From Flabesymbios commensalis (Eukaryota > Annelida > Polychaeta > Terebellida > Flabelligeridae), in contig OZ024905.1 of assembly GCA_964017125.1 (NCBI GenBank), forward strand, positions 39,846,869 to 39,910,868: a stretch of 64,000 nt of DNA, read 5' to 3'. Position numbers and translations under genes: made by a program. The notes beneath the pieces were generated by a model, which did no database searches, was not told the origin of the DNA, and saw nothing but the letters and a program-made list of their open reading frames with translations. Each line of letters opens with the position of its first letter. Position 1 is the first letter of the stretch. Positions 20,568 through 30,215 of this stretch are shown here, in pieces.

Positions 20568-21116
20568 ATTCATACGTTCGTTTTGTCGTTCGTTCGTTCG
20601 TTCGTTCGTTCGTTCGTTCGTTCGTTCGTTCGTTCGTTCGTTCGTTTGTTCGTTCGTTCGTTCGTTCGTTCGTTCGTTCGTTCGTTCGTTCGTTCGTTCG
20701 TTCGTTCGTTCGTTCGTTCGTTCGTTCGTTCGTTCGTTCGTTCGTTCGTTCGTTCGTTGATTCGTTTGTTCATTCATTCATTCATTCATTCATTCATTCA
20801 TTCATTCATTCATTCATTCATTCATTCATTCATTCATTCATTCATTCATTCATTTATATATTCATTCATTCTTTCATTCATTCATTCATTTATTCATTTA
20901 TTTGTTCATTCGTTCATTCGTTCGTTCGTTCGTTCGTTCGTACGTATGCTCGTTCGTTCGTTCGTTCGTTCATTCATTCATTCATTCATTCATTCATTCA
21001 TTCATTCATTCATTCATTCATTCATTCATTCATTCATTCATTCATTTATTCATTCATTCATTCATTCATTTATTCATTCATTCATTCATTTATTCATTCA
21101 TTCATTCATTCATTCA
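20568..21116 (+). repeat. (TTCG)n then (ATTC)n compound microsatellite
   Basis: About 190 bp of TTCG units, then ATTC/ATTT units, a second short TTCG block at about 20907-20970, and more ATTC to 21116. A 4-bp unit keeps all frames open, so the long Ser/Phe/Arg/His open frames on both strands are artefacts. Confidence 0.95.
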
Positions 21117-21688
21117 ATATGGGAGATTGCAGTGTGTGTACAGTAGGCAGGATTGCCCTACAAAACACAAAAGCAGACAGCAGTAACTGTTCACTTTAAA
21201 ACCAAGCAGTTACTGTTGTTCGTCTTTGTACGGCACCTTATCATACACACAGTGTGAGAACACGAGTGTCCACGCCACGTCACCTAAATAAATGGAAGTC
21301 CGTAACACGCATCCTGATTGATCACCATGGCGACGCTCCTAGCAACCAGACACTCGTTGCTCATGGTAACCGTGAACCCGTGGACCGGTGCCCTGTAGCC
21401 ACTTGGAGAGATGTGGAGAAAACCAGAGAGGAAGAATCAATGAAAAAAAGTGAATTAACGAGGCGCATCAGCATAGCTCATTTCTCTGCATTTAAGCACA
21501 CCTGTGACGCTAGTTTATTTTGTTTTAAACAGAGACGAACCATACAAATTAGACCTTTCTTTCACATCATTTTGTATGCTTTTTTTGATTATCTGTCCTC
21601 ACTTTTGTAAGAAAATATCTCACCATATTTTTAAGTTTAAGAACAATTCTCCGCGTTTCACATAGGCCTACATGTATTTTGAGTTGCT
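21117..21688. other. No gene supported; one RFX-like site
   Basis: A 118-codon open frame (21254-21610) has no recognised domain. The only specific signal is the X-box-like site listed separately. Confidence 0.35.
21356..21370 (+). promoter_or_regulatory. X-box-like (RFX) site
   Basis: GTTGCTCATGGTAAC fits the imperfect palindrome bound by RFX factors (GTNRCY, short spacer, RGYAAC). A half-site, CTAGCAAC, lies 20 bp upstream. RFX sites mark promoters of ciliary genes in animals, but no adjacent gene could be shown, and one 15-bp match can arise by chance. Confidence 0.25.
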
Positions 21689-21919
21689 TTAGCCCTTTGA
21701 CTTCCAGGCCGGAGTGCATGCCAGGATCAAGATATACTGGTGTAGGAGCTCTATTTTTCGTCATTTCAAGCTGGAATTGCTAACGCAATTTCCAGCTTCA
21801 AATGACGAAAAATACATAAATGTAGTATATATTTGACGAAAATTTGTGTCATTTTATGGTTACGTTCATTGACGAATGACGACGGAAATTTCCGTCATGT
21901 ATGGTGGTGAAAAGGTTAA
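21689..21919. mobile_element. Family F: TTAA-flanked MITE with D-like hairpin
   Basis: TTAG-CCCTTTGACTTCCAGG...GTGGTGAAAAGG-TTAA. The hairpin at about 21757-21812 is TTTTTCGTCATTTCAAGCTG, loop ATTGCTAACGCAAT, CCAGCTTCAAATGACGAAAA. The body is unlike D although the hairpin stem is nearly identical. A second small palindrome lies near 21876-21896. Confidence 0.7.
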
Positions 21920-22277
21920 TGGTATGCCTGCTAGCATTTTGCACTACTTATTATTGTAAGCATGCAACGGATTTCTTTTAATGCGTATCTTATTTCAAGA
22001 GAATGATGACGATTTTACTTTTCTATAACTCCTACACGTCAATGTTCGTGTGTTTTTTAATTGACAAGCCTCGTTTTCTACAATAGGTAGAATTTTGCAC
22101 TTCGTTTTTTAATATCCATTTTGTTATAAAAAAACACCCACCTCGTCACATCGCACGCTATGTTTCTTACTTTATGTGGGGCATTTGGTTGGGTCGCCCA
22201 CTTTGTCGTGAGTTTCTATAGACAAGACTAGATAGCCTGCATAATGTTCGCTCCACTAGAGGCGTGCGACTATCACT

Positions 22278-22325
22278 GCTGGGCCCGTTGAGTTCCGACG
22301 CTGGGCCAGCCTAAAACCAACTTTG
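22278..22325. mobile_element. Family A remnant
   Basis: GCTGGGCCCGTTG...CCGACGCTGGGCCAGCCTA keeps the centre and part of one arm. Confidence 0.4.
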
Positions 22326-22405
22326 GTCTCTCAGTAGGTTAATTAAAATGTAGATGTCCATTGGCCACCCTCTTGGTCAAGGAATATGATTGAGAAAATA
22401 TCAGT

Positions 22406-22690
22406 TTGTTTCATCAATGGCGGGTGGTTAGCAATATGTTCCCTCCTGGTAGTATAATCAGAAAATTGGAACAGATGTCTATGGTACAATACATTTTTAT
22501 ATGTTCGAGAAATACCAAGATAATTTTGATGGACCCTTTCCATACACGACAAGATGGCCAAAACAATATGTTTTCGAAACCGTTCGATTCCACGCATGCA
22601 ATGACGGGTGTTTCTTTTTCAAATCCTCATAAATCTGTTGCATTTAGCAAAGGTGGCCATCTTGTCATTGCGGATAAGTCAGGGTTTTAG
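22406..22690 (+). other. 94-codon open frame with a weak NHL-like end
   Basis: The frame starts MFHQWRVVSN and ends SFSNPHKSVAFSKGGHLVIA before DKSGF and stop. F..P..VA....G.LVIAD resembles the opening of an NHL beta-propeller blade, as in TRIM-NHL proteins. There is only one blade-like segment, no splice site was proven, and no neighbouring exon was found. It may be chance. Confidence 0.2.
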
Positions 22691-22716
22691 TATATGAGGT
22701 TTATATATTGTAGACT

Positions 22717-22794
22717 TCGTCGCCTCGGAGCTAAAGGATCATATCTGCCACTCTGACGAGTGTCAGATAGGATCCTTTAGCTCCGAGGCGACGA
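22717..22794. mobile_element. Family H palindrome, copy 2
   Basis: CGTCGCCTCGGAGCTAAAGG...ATATCTGCCACTCTG is mirrored by ACGAGTGTCAGATAGGATCC...CTCCGAGGCGACGA. It ends two bases before the TTAA of the next C element. Confidence 0.85.
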
Positions 22795-22795
22795 C

Positions 22796-22956
22796 TTAAC
22801 CCTTAAAGCCCTGAAGTATTTTTGTTTACATGGGTACCGATAATTATTAGAGACCAGCATAAATGTCTTAGTTAGCTCTTTCCGATTCATTTGAATGACT
22901 ATGTTATAGATTCACGGTCATTATAAAATCAGGGATTCAGTAACATAAAAGGTTAA
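22796..22956 (-). mobile_element. Family C MITE without its hairpin
   Basis: TTAA-CCCTTAAAGCCCTGAAG...ATAAAAGG-TTAA. Body words in reverse (CATAAATGTCTTAGTTAGCT, TTCATTTGAATGACTATG) are present. The hairpin segment is deleted or replaced. Confidence 0.7.
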
Positions 22957-22967
22957 TAATTAGGAAC

Positions 22968-23130
22968 TTAACCCTTCAAGCGCCAAGTTATCTAATTCTA
23001 ATGTTCACCAACGCACTACCGCGACCCATTACTTCAAGTCGATAAAAATACTGTTTTTTGATCGATTTCGGACAAAACATTTGATTTTTTCGCAAATCCT
23101 ACATACATTTATTTATCGTTATTTGATCAA
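22968..23130 (+). mobile_element. Family B2 MITE, left part
   Basis: TTAA-CCCTTCAAGCGCCAAGTT is the best B2 left end in the window. A damaged hairpin follows (GCACTACCGCGACCCATTAC). Only 11 bp separate it from the preceding C. Confidence 0.6.
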
Positions 23131-23387
23131 AATATTTATAATCGCGATTAGCGACGACAGGTAATAAGCTGTGTTGACCTGGTCAGGCAGGTTGTTTCAT
23201 CTTGATTGATGTGGCTTGTGACAAATTGGAAGCACCAAAGGCTGTCTGGAAATCGGATTTCGCATAACAAAAGCCGCACACCTAAGTCTATCAGGGTGAT
23301 AATTAACTGGTGATGAGGCAGGAGATGTTGTGTGTCACCATGGTTACCACGCCCCTGTTTCTGTACCCGTTAGAATCTAATGACTAT

Positions 23388-23592
23388 ATATAGACGTCAG
23401 AATCTGATGTCTAAATTGGATCCCATCACTGAAAGTATTAAAAATTGATATGGCTGTAGACCCATAATAACAGAGGTATTCAAATAAAGCGGAAAGAGCT
23501 AGCTAAGACATTTATGATGATCTGAAATTGAAAAAAACCCTTTGGTCTCCATGGTTTATCATGTTTATAGAAAAAAAAATTCAGAGCATTAA
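23388..23592 (+). mobile_element. Family C MITE, left end lost
   Basis: AGACGTCAGAATCTGATGTC, a worn internal end CCCATCACTGAAAG, then the body (GGCTGTAGACCCATAAT, AAAGCGGAAAGAGCTAGCTA) and an end in AGCATTAAGGGTC. Confidence 0.75.
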
Positions 23593-23595
23593 GGG

Positions 23596-23672
23596 TCAAA
23601 TGTTAGGACGACGTCGGAGATGGCGGCCCAACATTCAACCAACGCATTTATAACGTCTGGCGTTTGCTGGAA
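23596..23672. mobile_element. Family A remnant
   Basis: ACGACGTCGGAGATGGCGGC...CAACATTCAACCAACG...GGCGTTTGCTGG, mainly the right arm. Confidence 0.5.
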
Positions 23673-25191
23673 TTTATACATGTACACTTAGGTAGTCTAA
23701 TAAATAAATAAGGTATCTAATATACCTACACATATGTACTCTCTTTACACTTTTATTTTGTTTCCAGTCACCACAGACCCTTGATAGCTTAGCGTGTGGT
23801 GCTACGAAATCAATTATGAGAATATAAATCAATAAGGTACAGTAATCGAAATTACAATAATTCTAATTTGTGACCATACTCAAATAACACGTGGAAATAA
23901 AACTTACGTTTATTGGATATATAGATAGCTCACAAATATGAATACCACGAATATGAAATAACGCAAGTACGCCCAGACCTCGGATATTATGTGACATGTT
24001 GTAATATATAGGATACTAGTATAATGCGATGATTGTGAAAACTGGATACCCGATTGCAAGGTTAAATTAAAGTACAGTTTACATTAATGTTGTAAACATA
24101 CGGCTGACTGAAAACATGTTTTACAATAGAGATCGGCGTTTGCTCTGCCTGTTTTCAAGTAAACAGAAGCCGTGTTTGCCATTGGTTGGCAAAATTACTC
24201 TCGTGATAATTGAGATTATAAACGTGATACAGATATATAATTATGAGTTATTTTTAATAGTTTAAATAGTCGGTCTACGAATCGGATTTTGTGAGTCAAA
24301 TTATATAGGCCTAAGTGGCGAAATATACATACGTGACTACACAATAATAACCTGATAACTATGATCTCTATATAACCTTCGGACGAATGATTCTACGACC
24401 AGCCAATGCAAGAGCGACGTAGCCTGTCACATGACGACATCAGCCAATCACCGCCGTGATTCAGTTGTTATTTAAATTAGTGGTAGAATACCATATTTGG
24501 CCCTGATATCCAGCTAAGAGTTTATACATGTATTACTATTCAAAAAGAATGAATTGTTAGTTTTGTCCAGGCCGGAATTGTACTTGTCTCCATATTGCTA
24601 AAAGTGAGATCAAAACATTTAGCCTAAATATTTCTCATCAAAATATAATAATATGGGGGGGGGGGGGTACTCGCGTCAATGAAAACTGCATACCATAATG
24701 TAAATCATTTTCATTTATAGGAATGTTTACTTAGACTGGCGCAAATCCCACAACAAATAACCAGAATAATGATTTAGGATTAGATATATTTCTGTATCTA
24801 CATTCTGCAGGCCATTGTAGCAAGACACATGTTAGCCACCTTGCCGTATCAGGTCTGACTGTCAGACTACCAGTCTGACCTTGACAACAGGTGTGTGTAA
24901 AGCGGGTACGAAAATGAAGGGTGCGAGAAACATGAATATTCATTATGACGTCATCGGTTTACTGACTGCAGCGTGCAGGTCACACTCAGGTCAGATTGTT
25001 TGGGCCGCCTGAATCAACTGTGAATTGGCCAGGGAGGAGGAGGGAGGAGGGGGGTTCTGAACTCATAGCACAGATACGGGTTATCCAGGTTCTGCCGGTG
25101 GCAGACAGCTGGATAGATGAAGATGATGTTAGCGAGCACAATATATTACATGGATCTAACGTTGCATCCCTGTCTCATGTTTTTTTTGTTA
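23673..25191. other. No feature supported
   Basis: No gene seen. A G run lies at about 24655-24667. The GTCACCATGGTTAC word at 23334-23347, just left of this region, was considered as an RFX site and not accepted. Confidence 0.4.
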
Positions 25192-25298
25192 CCAGCAGAC
25201 ACAATACGTTGAATCAATGTTGGTTTAACGTTGGTCCACCGTCTACGACGTTGGACCAACGTTAAACCAACATTGATTAAACGTCTTGTGTCTGCTGG
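25192..25298. mobile_element. Family A foldback, best full-length copy
   Basis: CCAGCAGACACAATACGTTG...TTTAACGTTGGTCCA and its mirror TGGACCAACGTTAAACC...GTCTTGTGTCTGCTGG flank the turn CCGTCTACGACG. The arms of 47 bp have only about three mismatches. Confidence 0.9.
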
Positions 25299-25686
25299 AT
25301 TGAATGCTGGATTACCCTTGTTGGAAGTTGATAAAACAGCATTGAATCTAAGTCGTGTGGCTGATTCACATGAGAACAGATGACATGTGTTGTGTGTTTC
25401 TCCACCTAGTAATTAGATCGTCTGGAGTCAGTCCCACTGACAGGGGGGGGGGGGGGGGTGGTTAGGGGTATTGGTCGAACATCCTGACCATTCCAGAGAG
25501 AGCCGCCAATCACCACTTACATTCTCTCCCTCAAACACTCATTCTCATGAACTAACCTTCGCCACCAACATTATTGTCATTCCTATGACTTCATCTTCTC
25601 TATCCTTCACTCCTTCAAACACACTCATCATTCCTAAAAAACTGATATTCTCTCCACCGACAAAATAAAAACGAAAACTATATTCA
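25299..25686. other. No gene; a 15-bp G run at about 25443-25458
   Basis: A worn half-arm, TTGATAAAACAGCATTGAAT, may belong to an old A copy. A 65-codon open frame at 25471-25668 has no known motif. Confidence 0.4.
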
Positions 25687-25820
25687 GCAGTGGCGGATCT
25701 CAGGGGAGCCCTCGCCCCCTATTTTTTATGAAATGCTTTGAAAAGTCTAAATTAGCCTAAATATACAAAAAAATGCGACCCTCTTGCTTTAGATCCTGAA
25801 AACGTCCCTGCTCAGAGATC
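25687..25820 (+). mobile_element. Possible DNA-transposon end (CAGTGGCGGAT type)
   Basis: CAGTGGCGGATCTCAGGGGA followed by CCCTCGCCCCCTATTTTTTA resembles the terminal sequence of a common invertebrate MITE group with CAGTGGCGGATCCAGGGG ends. The matching inverted end is not visible, so this is a fragment at best. Confidence 0.35.
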
Positions 25821-26769
25821 GATCACTAAATAGCTGTGAGAATAGGTTAAGAATAACAATTTATGGGCTTGCCCAAAATATCACAGCCGTCATACTTGTA
25901 ATCACCTTTCATCAGTTTATGTCGCCTCCACGTGACCTGCAAATCTCAATTGTAACATGTATACCCAAGTCAACAACATGTTAAGCCAGAGCCTAGTCTC
26001 AGAAACAGGGTGACGCCACAAAGCTTGATTTTTTGCACGATGAGACGAAAAAGGGATGGTGCCATTTATTGTTATTGTACTGTGTTATACTGTATTTTGT
26101 CTTAAATCTATAAACAATTCCACCATCCTCATCATTTTGTCAACAAATATCGACAAAATATATCAATGTTTTATTTATTTCACAACAAAGTCGACACGTG
26201 TTGGTCCATGTTTGTGCGAAAATCCCATCATATGCATAGCTCCACAATTCTAAAACTAGTGTGTCTTTTATATGTTGCAGTTCATAAAATCAATAGTAAG
26301 CCCCCAAAAATATATTTTATATCCACAAATATGAAAGGCGAAGTGGTGAGGTGGAAATTTGATGCTTGATATGCGTTAAATATAAAAGCAACTTCCTTGC
26401 AATTCTTAGTGAACGTTCTACAGCCACTATTTTTGAAATCTATCGACTATAATATGGTATAATCCAATGGGTGGAAATAGCTAGGTAATAAAAGGTTTAA
26501 ACGCATATTGCACTTAAAGGGTTACCAGAAGGGAAGGTTTTGCTCTTCCGTCCCGAATAGGGGAACGTCTGAGAGCAGGTGGCCCCAATGACCTCAGAAT
26601 TCCCCAGAATACGTCTCCATAACAACAGAAGGGTGTCATTATATAACGACCGTTTATCGAGGGACTAATAACGTGTCAAGATGCTGTTCACACAGCACCA
26701 AACACGTCTGAGCCGGACATGACCTGCACCTAACGTGCATGCCGTTTTTCTGTATAGGATAAAGCACGA
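25821..26769. other. No feature supported
   Basis: No gene or repeat family recognised. Open frames at 26056-26253 and 26166-26369 lack known motifs. Confidence 0.4.
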
Positions 26770-26849
26770 GGAGCTCTACATTCTTAGCTGTGGGAAATGC
26801 CGAGCCCGAAGGCCGAGGCCATTTCCACAGCTAAGAATGTAGAGCTCTG
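26770..26849. repeat. Palindrome with 28-bp arms
   Basis: GGAGCTCTACATTCTTAGCT...GGGAAAT mirrors ATTTCCACAGCTAAGAATGT...AGAGCTCT around GCCGAGCCCGAAGGCCGAGG. One or two mismatches. Single copy here. Confidence 0.8.
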
Positions 26850-27151
26850 AGGGTTTTAACTCACTTAAAACACATCCGATCATAATGAGGATCCCTCATA
26901 ATCAACAGCTCGGTCACACCTGAGTAATTACAGTGCCATAGGTTTACCATGATAATTGGTCTGTACTTGATGAGCAATAACTCTCCATTCTTGGCTTATA
27001 ATGTCGTGGTCGGACAAAGAAAATAATGTACTGGTGTGTTTTAAATGATGGCTCAATCGGTCCGGGTGTGGCTAAAACCCCAGAGGTACTGGTTGTGTAG
27101 TGCTGTGTAGTGAAGACAATCCCAGTGCGAACATTAACTTCTCAACTTCAC

Positions 27152-27312
27152 ATACTGTAGATCTGGTAATTTTCGCGAATTTGTGATTTTTCCATTTTGA
27201 TGATAGGTAGCGTTCATAATATTAATTTTCGCGAGATTCGAGATTCGAATTTGTCCTCCTCGCGAAACTCACGACAACTAAAACCTCGCGAATATTACCA
27301 AATCTACAGTAT
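27152..27312. mobile_element. MITE with CTGTAGAT(C/T)TGGTAAT ends
   Basis: Left ATACTGTAGATCTGGTAAT and right ATTACCAAATCTACAGTAT are inverted repeats. TTCGCGA and TCGCGAA words mirror each other further in. If TA is the target duplication, this is a Tc1/mariner-like non-autonomous element; that is inference. Confidence 0.75.
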
Positions 27313-27658
27313 TTAATTTAAAAAAATGATGAAGAAATGTACATGATGTAACTAAAGTAGCCTAATGTTTTGATTGTACTCTTTTTCAGATAATCTGACA
27401 ACAAACGTTTTATTTTTGTTTTTGCTCCGATCGTGAACTGAGTATACCTTCAGTTCTAAGGCCTATATGCACATATCACTGTGACAGGAGTAGTACTACC
27501 CTTTATGCTTATTCTTAATTGATCTGATATAGAATTATTGACTATAAAACAAGCCAATTCTAAAATATATTTAAGCAGTTTCGATAAAGATACGAGATAA
27601 TGACAAGTTTAGTAGATCTCAGACAATGGCTAATAATGATAACGAAGAATGCGGTTGT
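27313..27658. other. No feature seen
   Basis: AT-rich DNA. Confidence 0.4.
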
Positions 27659-27910
27659 TTAACCCTTTAGCCGCCGGTCCGATTAGGCTTATATTCGGTT
27701 TTTCACATGTTTTGTTAGCACATTGCATATCAGCTTTTAAATATTTTAAAGATTAAACGTGACATGAATCAGCAAAATTTGAAAATAGTCCACCTCAATT
27801 TTGTCAAATCTGTATAATTTTAACCCACTTGAAGTTGTGGATCGCGTCAGCGAAACACAACGTCAAGTGGGTGAAAATTCAGATTGAATATTTGGCGGTT
27901 AAAGGGTTAT
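27659..27910 (+). mobile_element. Family B1 MITE, full length
   Basis: TTAA-CCCTTTAGCCGCCGG...GGCGGTTAAAGGG-TTAT. The hairpin CCCACTTGAAGTTGTGGATC, loop CGCGTCAGCG, CACAACGTCAAGTGGG. One target base has mutated. A C run follows at about 27927-27938. Confidence 0.85.
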
Positions 27911-28171
27911 ACTTTTACCTGGATCACCCCCCCCCCCCTCAGTGCAGTCATTTTTTTATAGCGGGACCTCTGAGATGACAGAGTGCTAGGCGTCCCTGAC
28001 CCCAGGATCATGACCCATAATGAGGTCAGGTTATATGTCTGCAGGGCGCCGCAGGGATCCACAGTCCATTTCTACTTTCTCACCAGGGTCGCCGATAAAG
28101 ACGCCCACAAAGCCAGGAGCTGCTCTCTTATATATGCAGCTCCCGTAGCGCTCTGGCTCCTGGATCAAACG

Positions 28172-28583
28172 CATCCCGGAAAATAAAAGATGCTGAATTA
28201 ACGCTGGTTTAATGTTGGTCCAGCGTCGCACATGGTGGGCCAACATTGAAACAGCATTGGTTCAAAAGCAGTCCAGTAAACAAAAGATGTTGAATCAATG
28301 CTGGTTAACTTTAATGTTGATTCAGCGTCACAGATGGTGAGCCACCGTTATCCCAACATTGGATCAGCCACGTCCCGGTAACCACAAGATGTTGAGACAA
28401 TGCTGTTTCAATGTTAGTCCAGCGTCGCAGACGGTGAGCCAACAATGAACCAGCACTGGATTAGCCACATCCCAGTAAACACAAAGTGTAGAACCAATTC
28501 TGCATGGTTTAATATTGGTCCAGTGTCACAGGCATTGAATCAACATTAAACCAGAATTGGCTGAAAGTCTCGTATTTTCTGGG
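28172..28583. repeat. Tandem array of four Family A copies
   Basis: Units of about 98-110 bp start at 28172, 28271, 28371 and 28469, each with CCCGG/CCAGTAAACAC-like start, AAGATGTTGAATCAATGCTG-like left arm, TCCAGCGTCGCAGACGGTG-like centre and an ACCAGCATTGG-like right arm. All four lie in the same orientation, judged by their asymmetric centres. Units differ by about a quarter of positions, so the array is not recent. Confidence 0.8.
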
Positions 28584-28606
28584 ATTACATTTCTAAGGAG
28601 CTGGAA

Positions 28607-28652
28607 CAGCTTGTAGCTCAGTGGATAGAGAGATCGCCGGTGATCAGAGAGA
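28607..28652 (+). other. tRNA-like fragment (A box only)
   Basis: GCTTGTAGCTCAGTGGATAG has the D-arm/A-box pattern of a tRNA, followed by an anticodon-arm-like GATCGCCGGTGATC. The T arm and B box are absent, so it is a SINE-head or tRNA relic, not a gene. Confidence 0.5.
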
Positions 28653-28656
28653 TCAC

Positions 28657-28710
28657 CTGCAAACACAACACGTCCACTCAATGTATTTTATTGTTGGACC
28701 AGCTTCCCGT
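28657..28710. mobile_element. Family A left half
   Basis: GCAAACACAACACGTCCACT, CAATGTATTTTATTGTTGGA, CCAGC, then nothing recognisable. Confidence 0.45.
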
Positions 28711-28813
28711 TGCTGTATTTTTTAGAATAATCTCTGCCCCGCATCTGATACTGTGTATCTCCTGTCACTGGACGATGACATAAATGGCAGCCCCTTTCAA
28801 TTTCTGCTCCAGC

Positions 28814-29248
28814 TTAACCCTTTCAGCGCGTCTTTGTACGTCAGAATCTGATTCTGAGGTATAAAGTTGATCCCCGCACTGGAAGAATTAAAATATTTGT
28901 AATGGCCATTGAGCCATAACATATGTATTCGAATGAACCGAAAAGATCAATCTAAGACATTTATGTTGATTTCAAATTGAAAAACCCCTTCAGTCTCCAT
29001 AATTTAACCCTTTAACCGCCAAATTATTCTATTTGAATTTTCACCCACTTCAAGAGAGTGAAAATTATTCAGATTTTTGACAAAATGGAGGTCGACTTTT
29101 TTTAAATCTTGCTGGTTGATGTCACATTTTATCTTTAACATATTTAAAATGTGGTACTTAATGTGCTAATAGAAAATGAAAACCCGAATGTATGCGGCAC
29201 CGGCGGTTAAAGGGTTAAACAAAAATAATTCAGCGTGGTAACAGTTAA
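28814..29248 (+). mobile_element. Family C MITE containing a nested B1
   Basis: TTAA-CCCTTTCAGCGCG, a shortened hairpin (TACGTCAGAATCTGATTCTG), the internal end CCCCGCACTGGAAG, then the body to AGTCTCCATAAT. B1 interrupts. The right end ATTCAGCGTGGTAACAG-TTAA resumes at 29219. Its last TTAA is also the first TTAA of the next D element. Confidence 0.85.
29004..29218 (-). mobile_element. Family B1 MITE nested in C
   Basis: TTAA-CCCTTTAACCGCC...GGCGGTTAAAGGG-TTAA, body reversed relative to most copies (AAATGTGGTACTTAATGTGC). The hairpin is collapsed to CACCCACTTCAAGAGAGTG, so its central part has been deleted. Confidence 0.9.
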
Positions 29249-29420
29249 CCCTTCTCCTGCTGGGTATGTATATATATTTACGATTTCAAACAATTTCAAA
29301 ACCAAATTAAATGCAACTATAATTGACAAGATATTTAGTTGATGGTGGATGCCCAGTTAATTAAATAATTTAATTTGAGTGGTGTTTATTTCTCATAAAT
29401 ATAAGATTTTTTCATAATTT
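29245..29420 (+). mobile_element. Family D MITE, left part only
   Basis: TTAA-CCCTTCTCCTGCTGGG leads into TTAGTTGATGGTGGATGCCC and AATAATTTAATTTGAG, which follow D order. The hairpin and right end were not found. Confidence 0.55.
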
Positions 29421-29851
29421 AGGTGAATTTCGTTACCAATTTAAGATTCAATTCTATCAACCACAATAAGGTATGATGCATCAGATGAAGGGTGTTCTTC
29501 CATTTCATTTATTTTATTTCTTGACCAACAATGATCATTTATTGATTACAAAAATTTTCATGATTTTTGTATCCATGATCGGAAATCTTCCTATCCAGGA
29601 ATAGTTTCAATTAATTGACTATAGACGCATTAGGTAGCTTAACACCCTAGAGCGGTCTCGTGTGGTTACTGATTTCTGAATGTTCAATCCGAATATTGAT
29701 TAAGTAACCAGCTTCACGCACCTTTATCAGCGATATACTTATAACAAAACATAACAGCTGCTGTAAGATAAGAACGTTGCATCTGCAGTATACATGTATT
29801 ATGTCATTAACCATGTAAGCGCTCCGTTGTTTAGTTCAAATTTCTAGCCAA
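29421..29851. other. No feature seen
   Basis: AT-rich, unassigned. Confidence 0.35.
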
Positions 29852-30098
29852 TTAACCCTTTACCCGCCGGTGCCGCATATATTCGGGTTTTTATTTTTTA
29901 TTAGCACATTAGGTACCACATTTGAAATATGTTAAAGAGAAAATATGACATCAACCAGCAAGATTTGAAAAGAGTTGACCTCCATTTTGTCAAATCTGAA
30001 TAATTTTCACTCACTTGAAGTTGTGGATCGCGTCAGCGAGACACAACTTCAAGTGGGTGAAAATTCAGATTGAATAATTTGGCAGTTAAAGGGTTTAA
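29852..30098 (+). mobile_element. Family B1 MITE, full length
   Basis: TTAA-CCCTTTACCCGCCGG...GGCAGTTAAAGGG-TTTAA. The hairpin CACTCACTTGAAGTTGTGGA, loop CGCGTCAGCG and its mirror are intact. Confidence 0.85.
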
Positions 30099-30215
30099 GC
30101 TGTGCCTCGCTCACGCGATCCACAGCTTCAAATTATTCAGATCTATCAAATTAAAGGTCACTTTTTTTTCCACATTCAAAATATGTGTTTTGAACGAATA
30201 CTAAGCGCTTAAAGG
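30099..30215 (-). mobile_element. B-type fragment adjoining B1
   Basis: AAGCTGTGCCTCGCTCACGC closes a shortened hairpin with GATCCACAGCTT. The body ATTCAGATCTATCAAATT and the end AAGCGCTTAAAGGG follow. Confidence 0.5.

Noticed and set aside
20583-21146. 187-codon Phe/Ser/Arg/His-rich open frame and its minus-strand counterparts
   Set aside because: Translation of a tetranucleotide microsatellite, open in several frames on both strands.
23334-23347. Second RFX-like site GTCACCATGGTTAC
   Set aside because: The right half-site has T in place of the key A (GGTTAC), so the match is weak.
28607-28652. A genuine tRNA gene
   Set aside because: Only the D-arm region is tRNA-like; the T arm and B box are absent.
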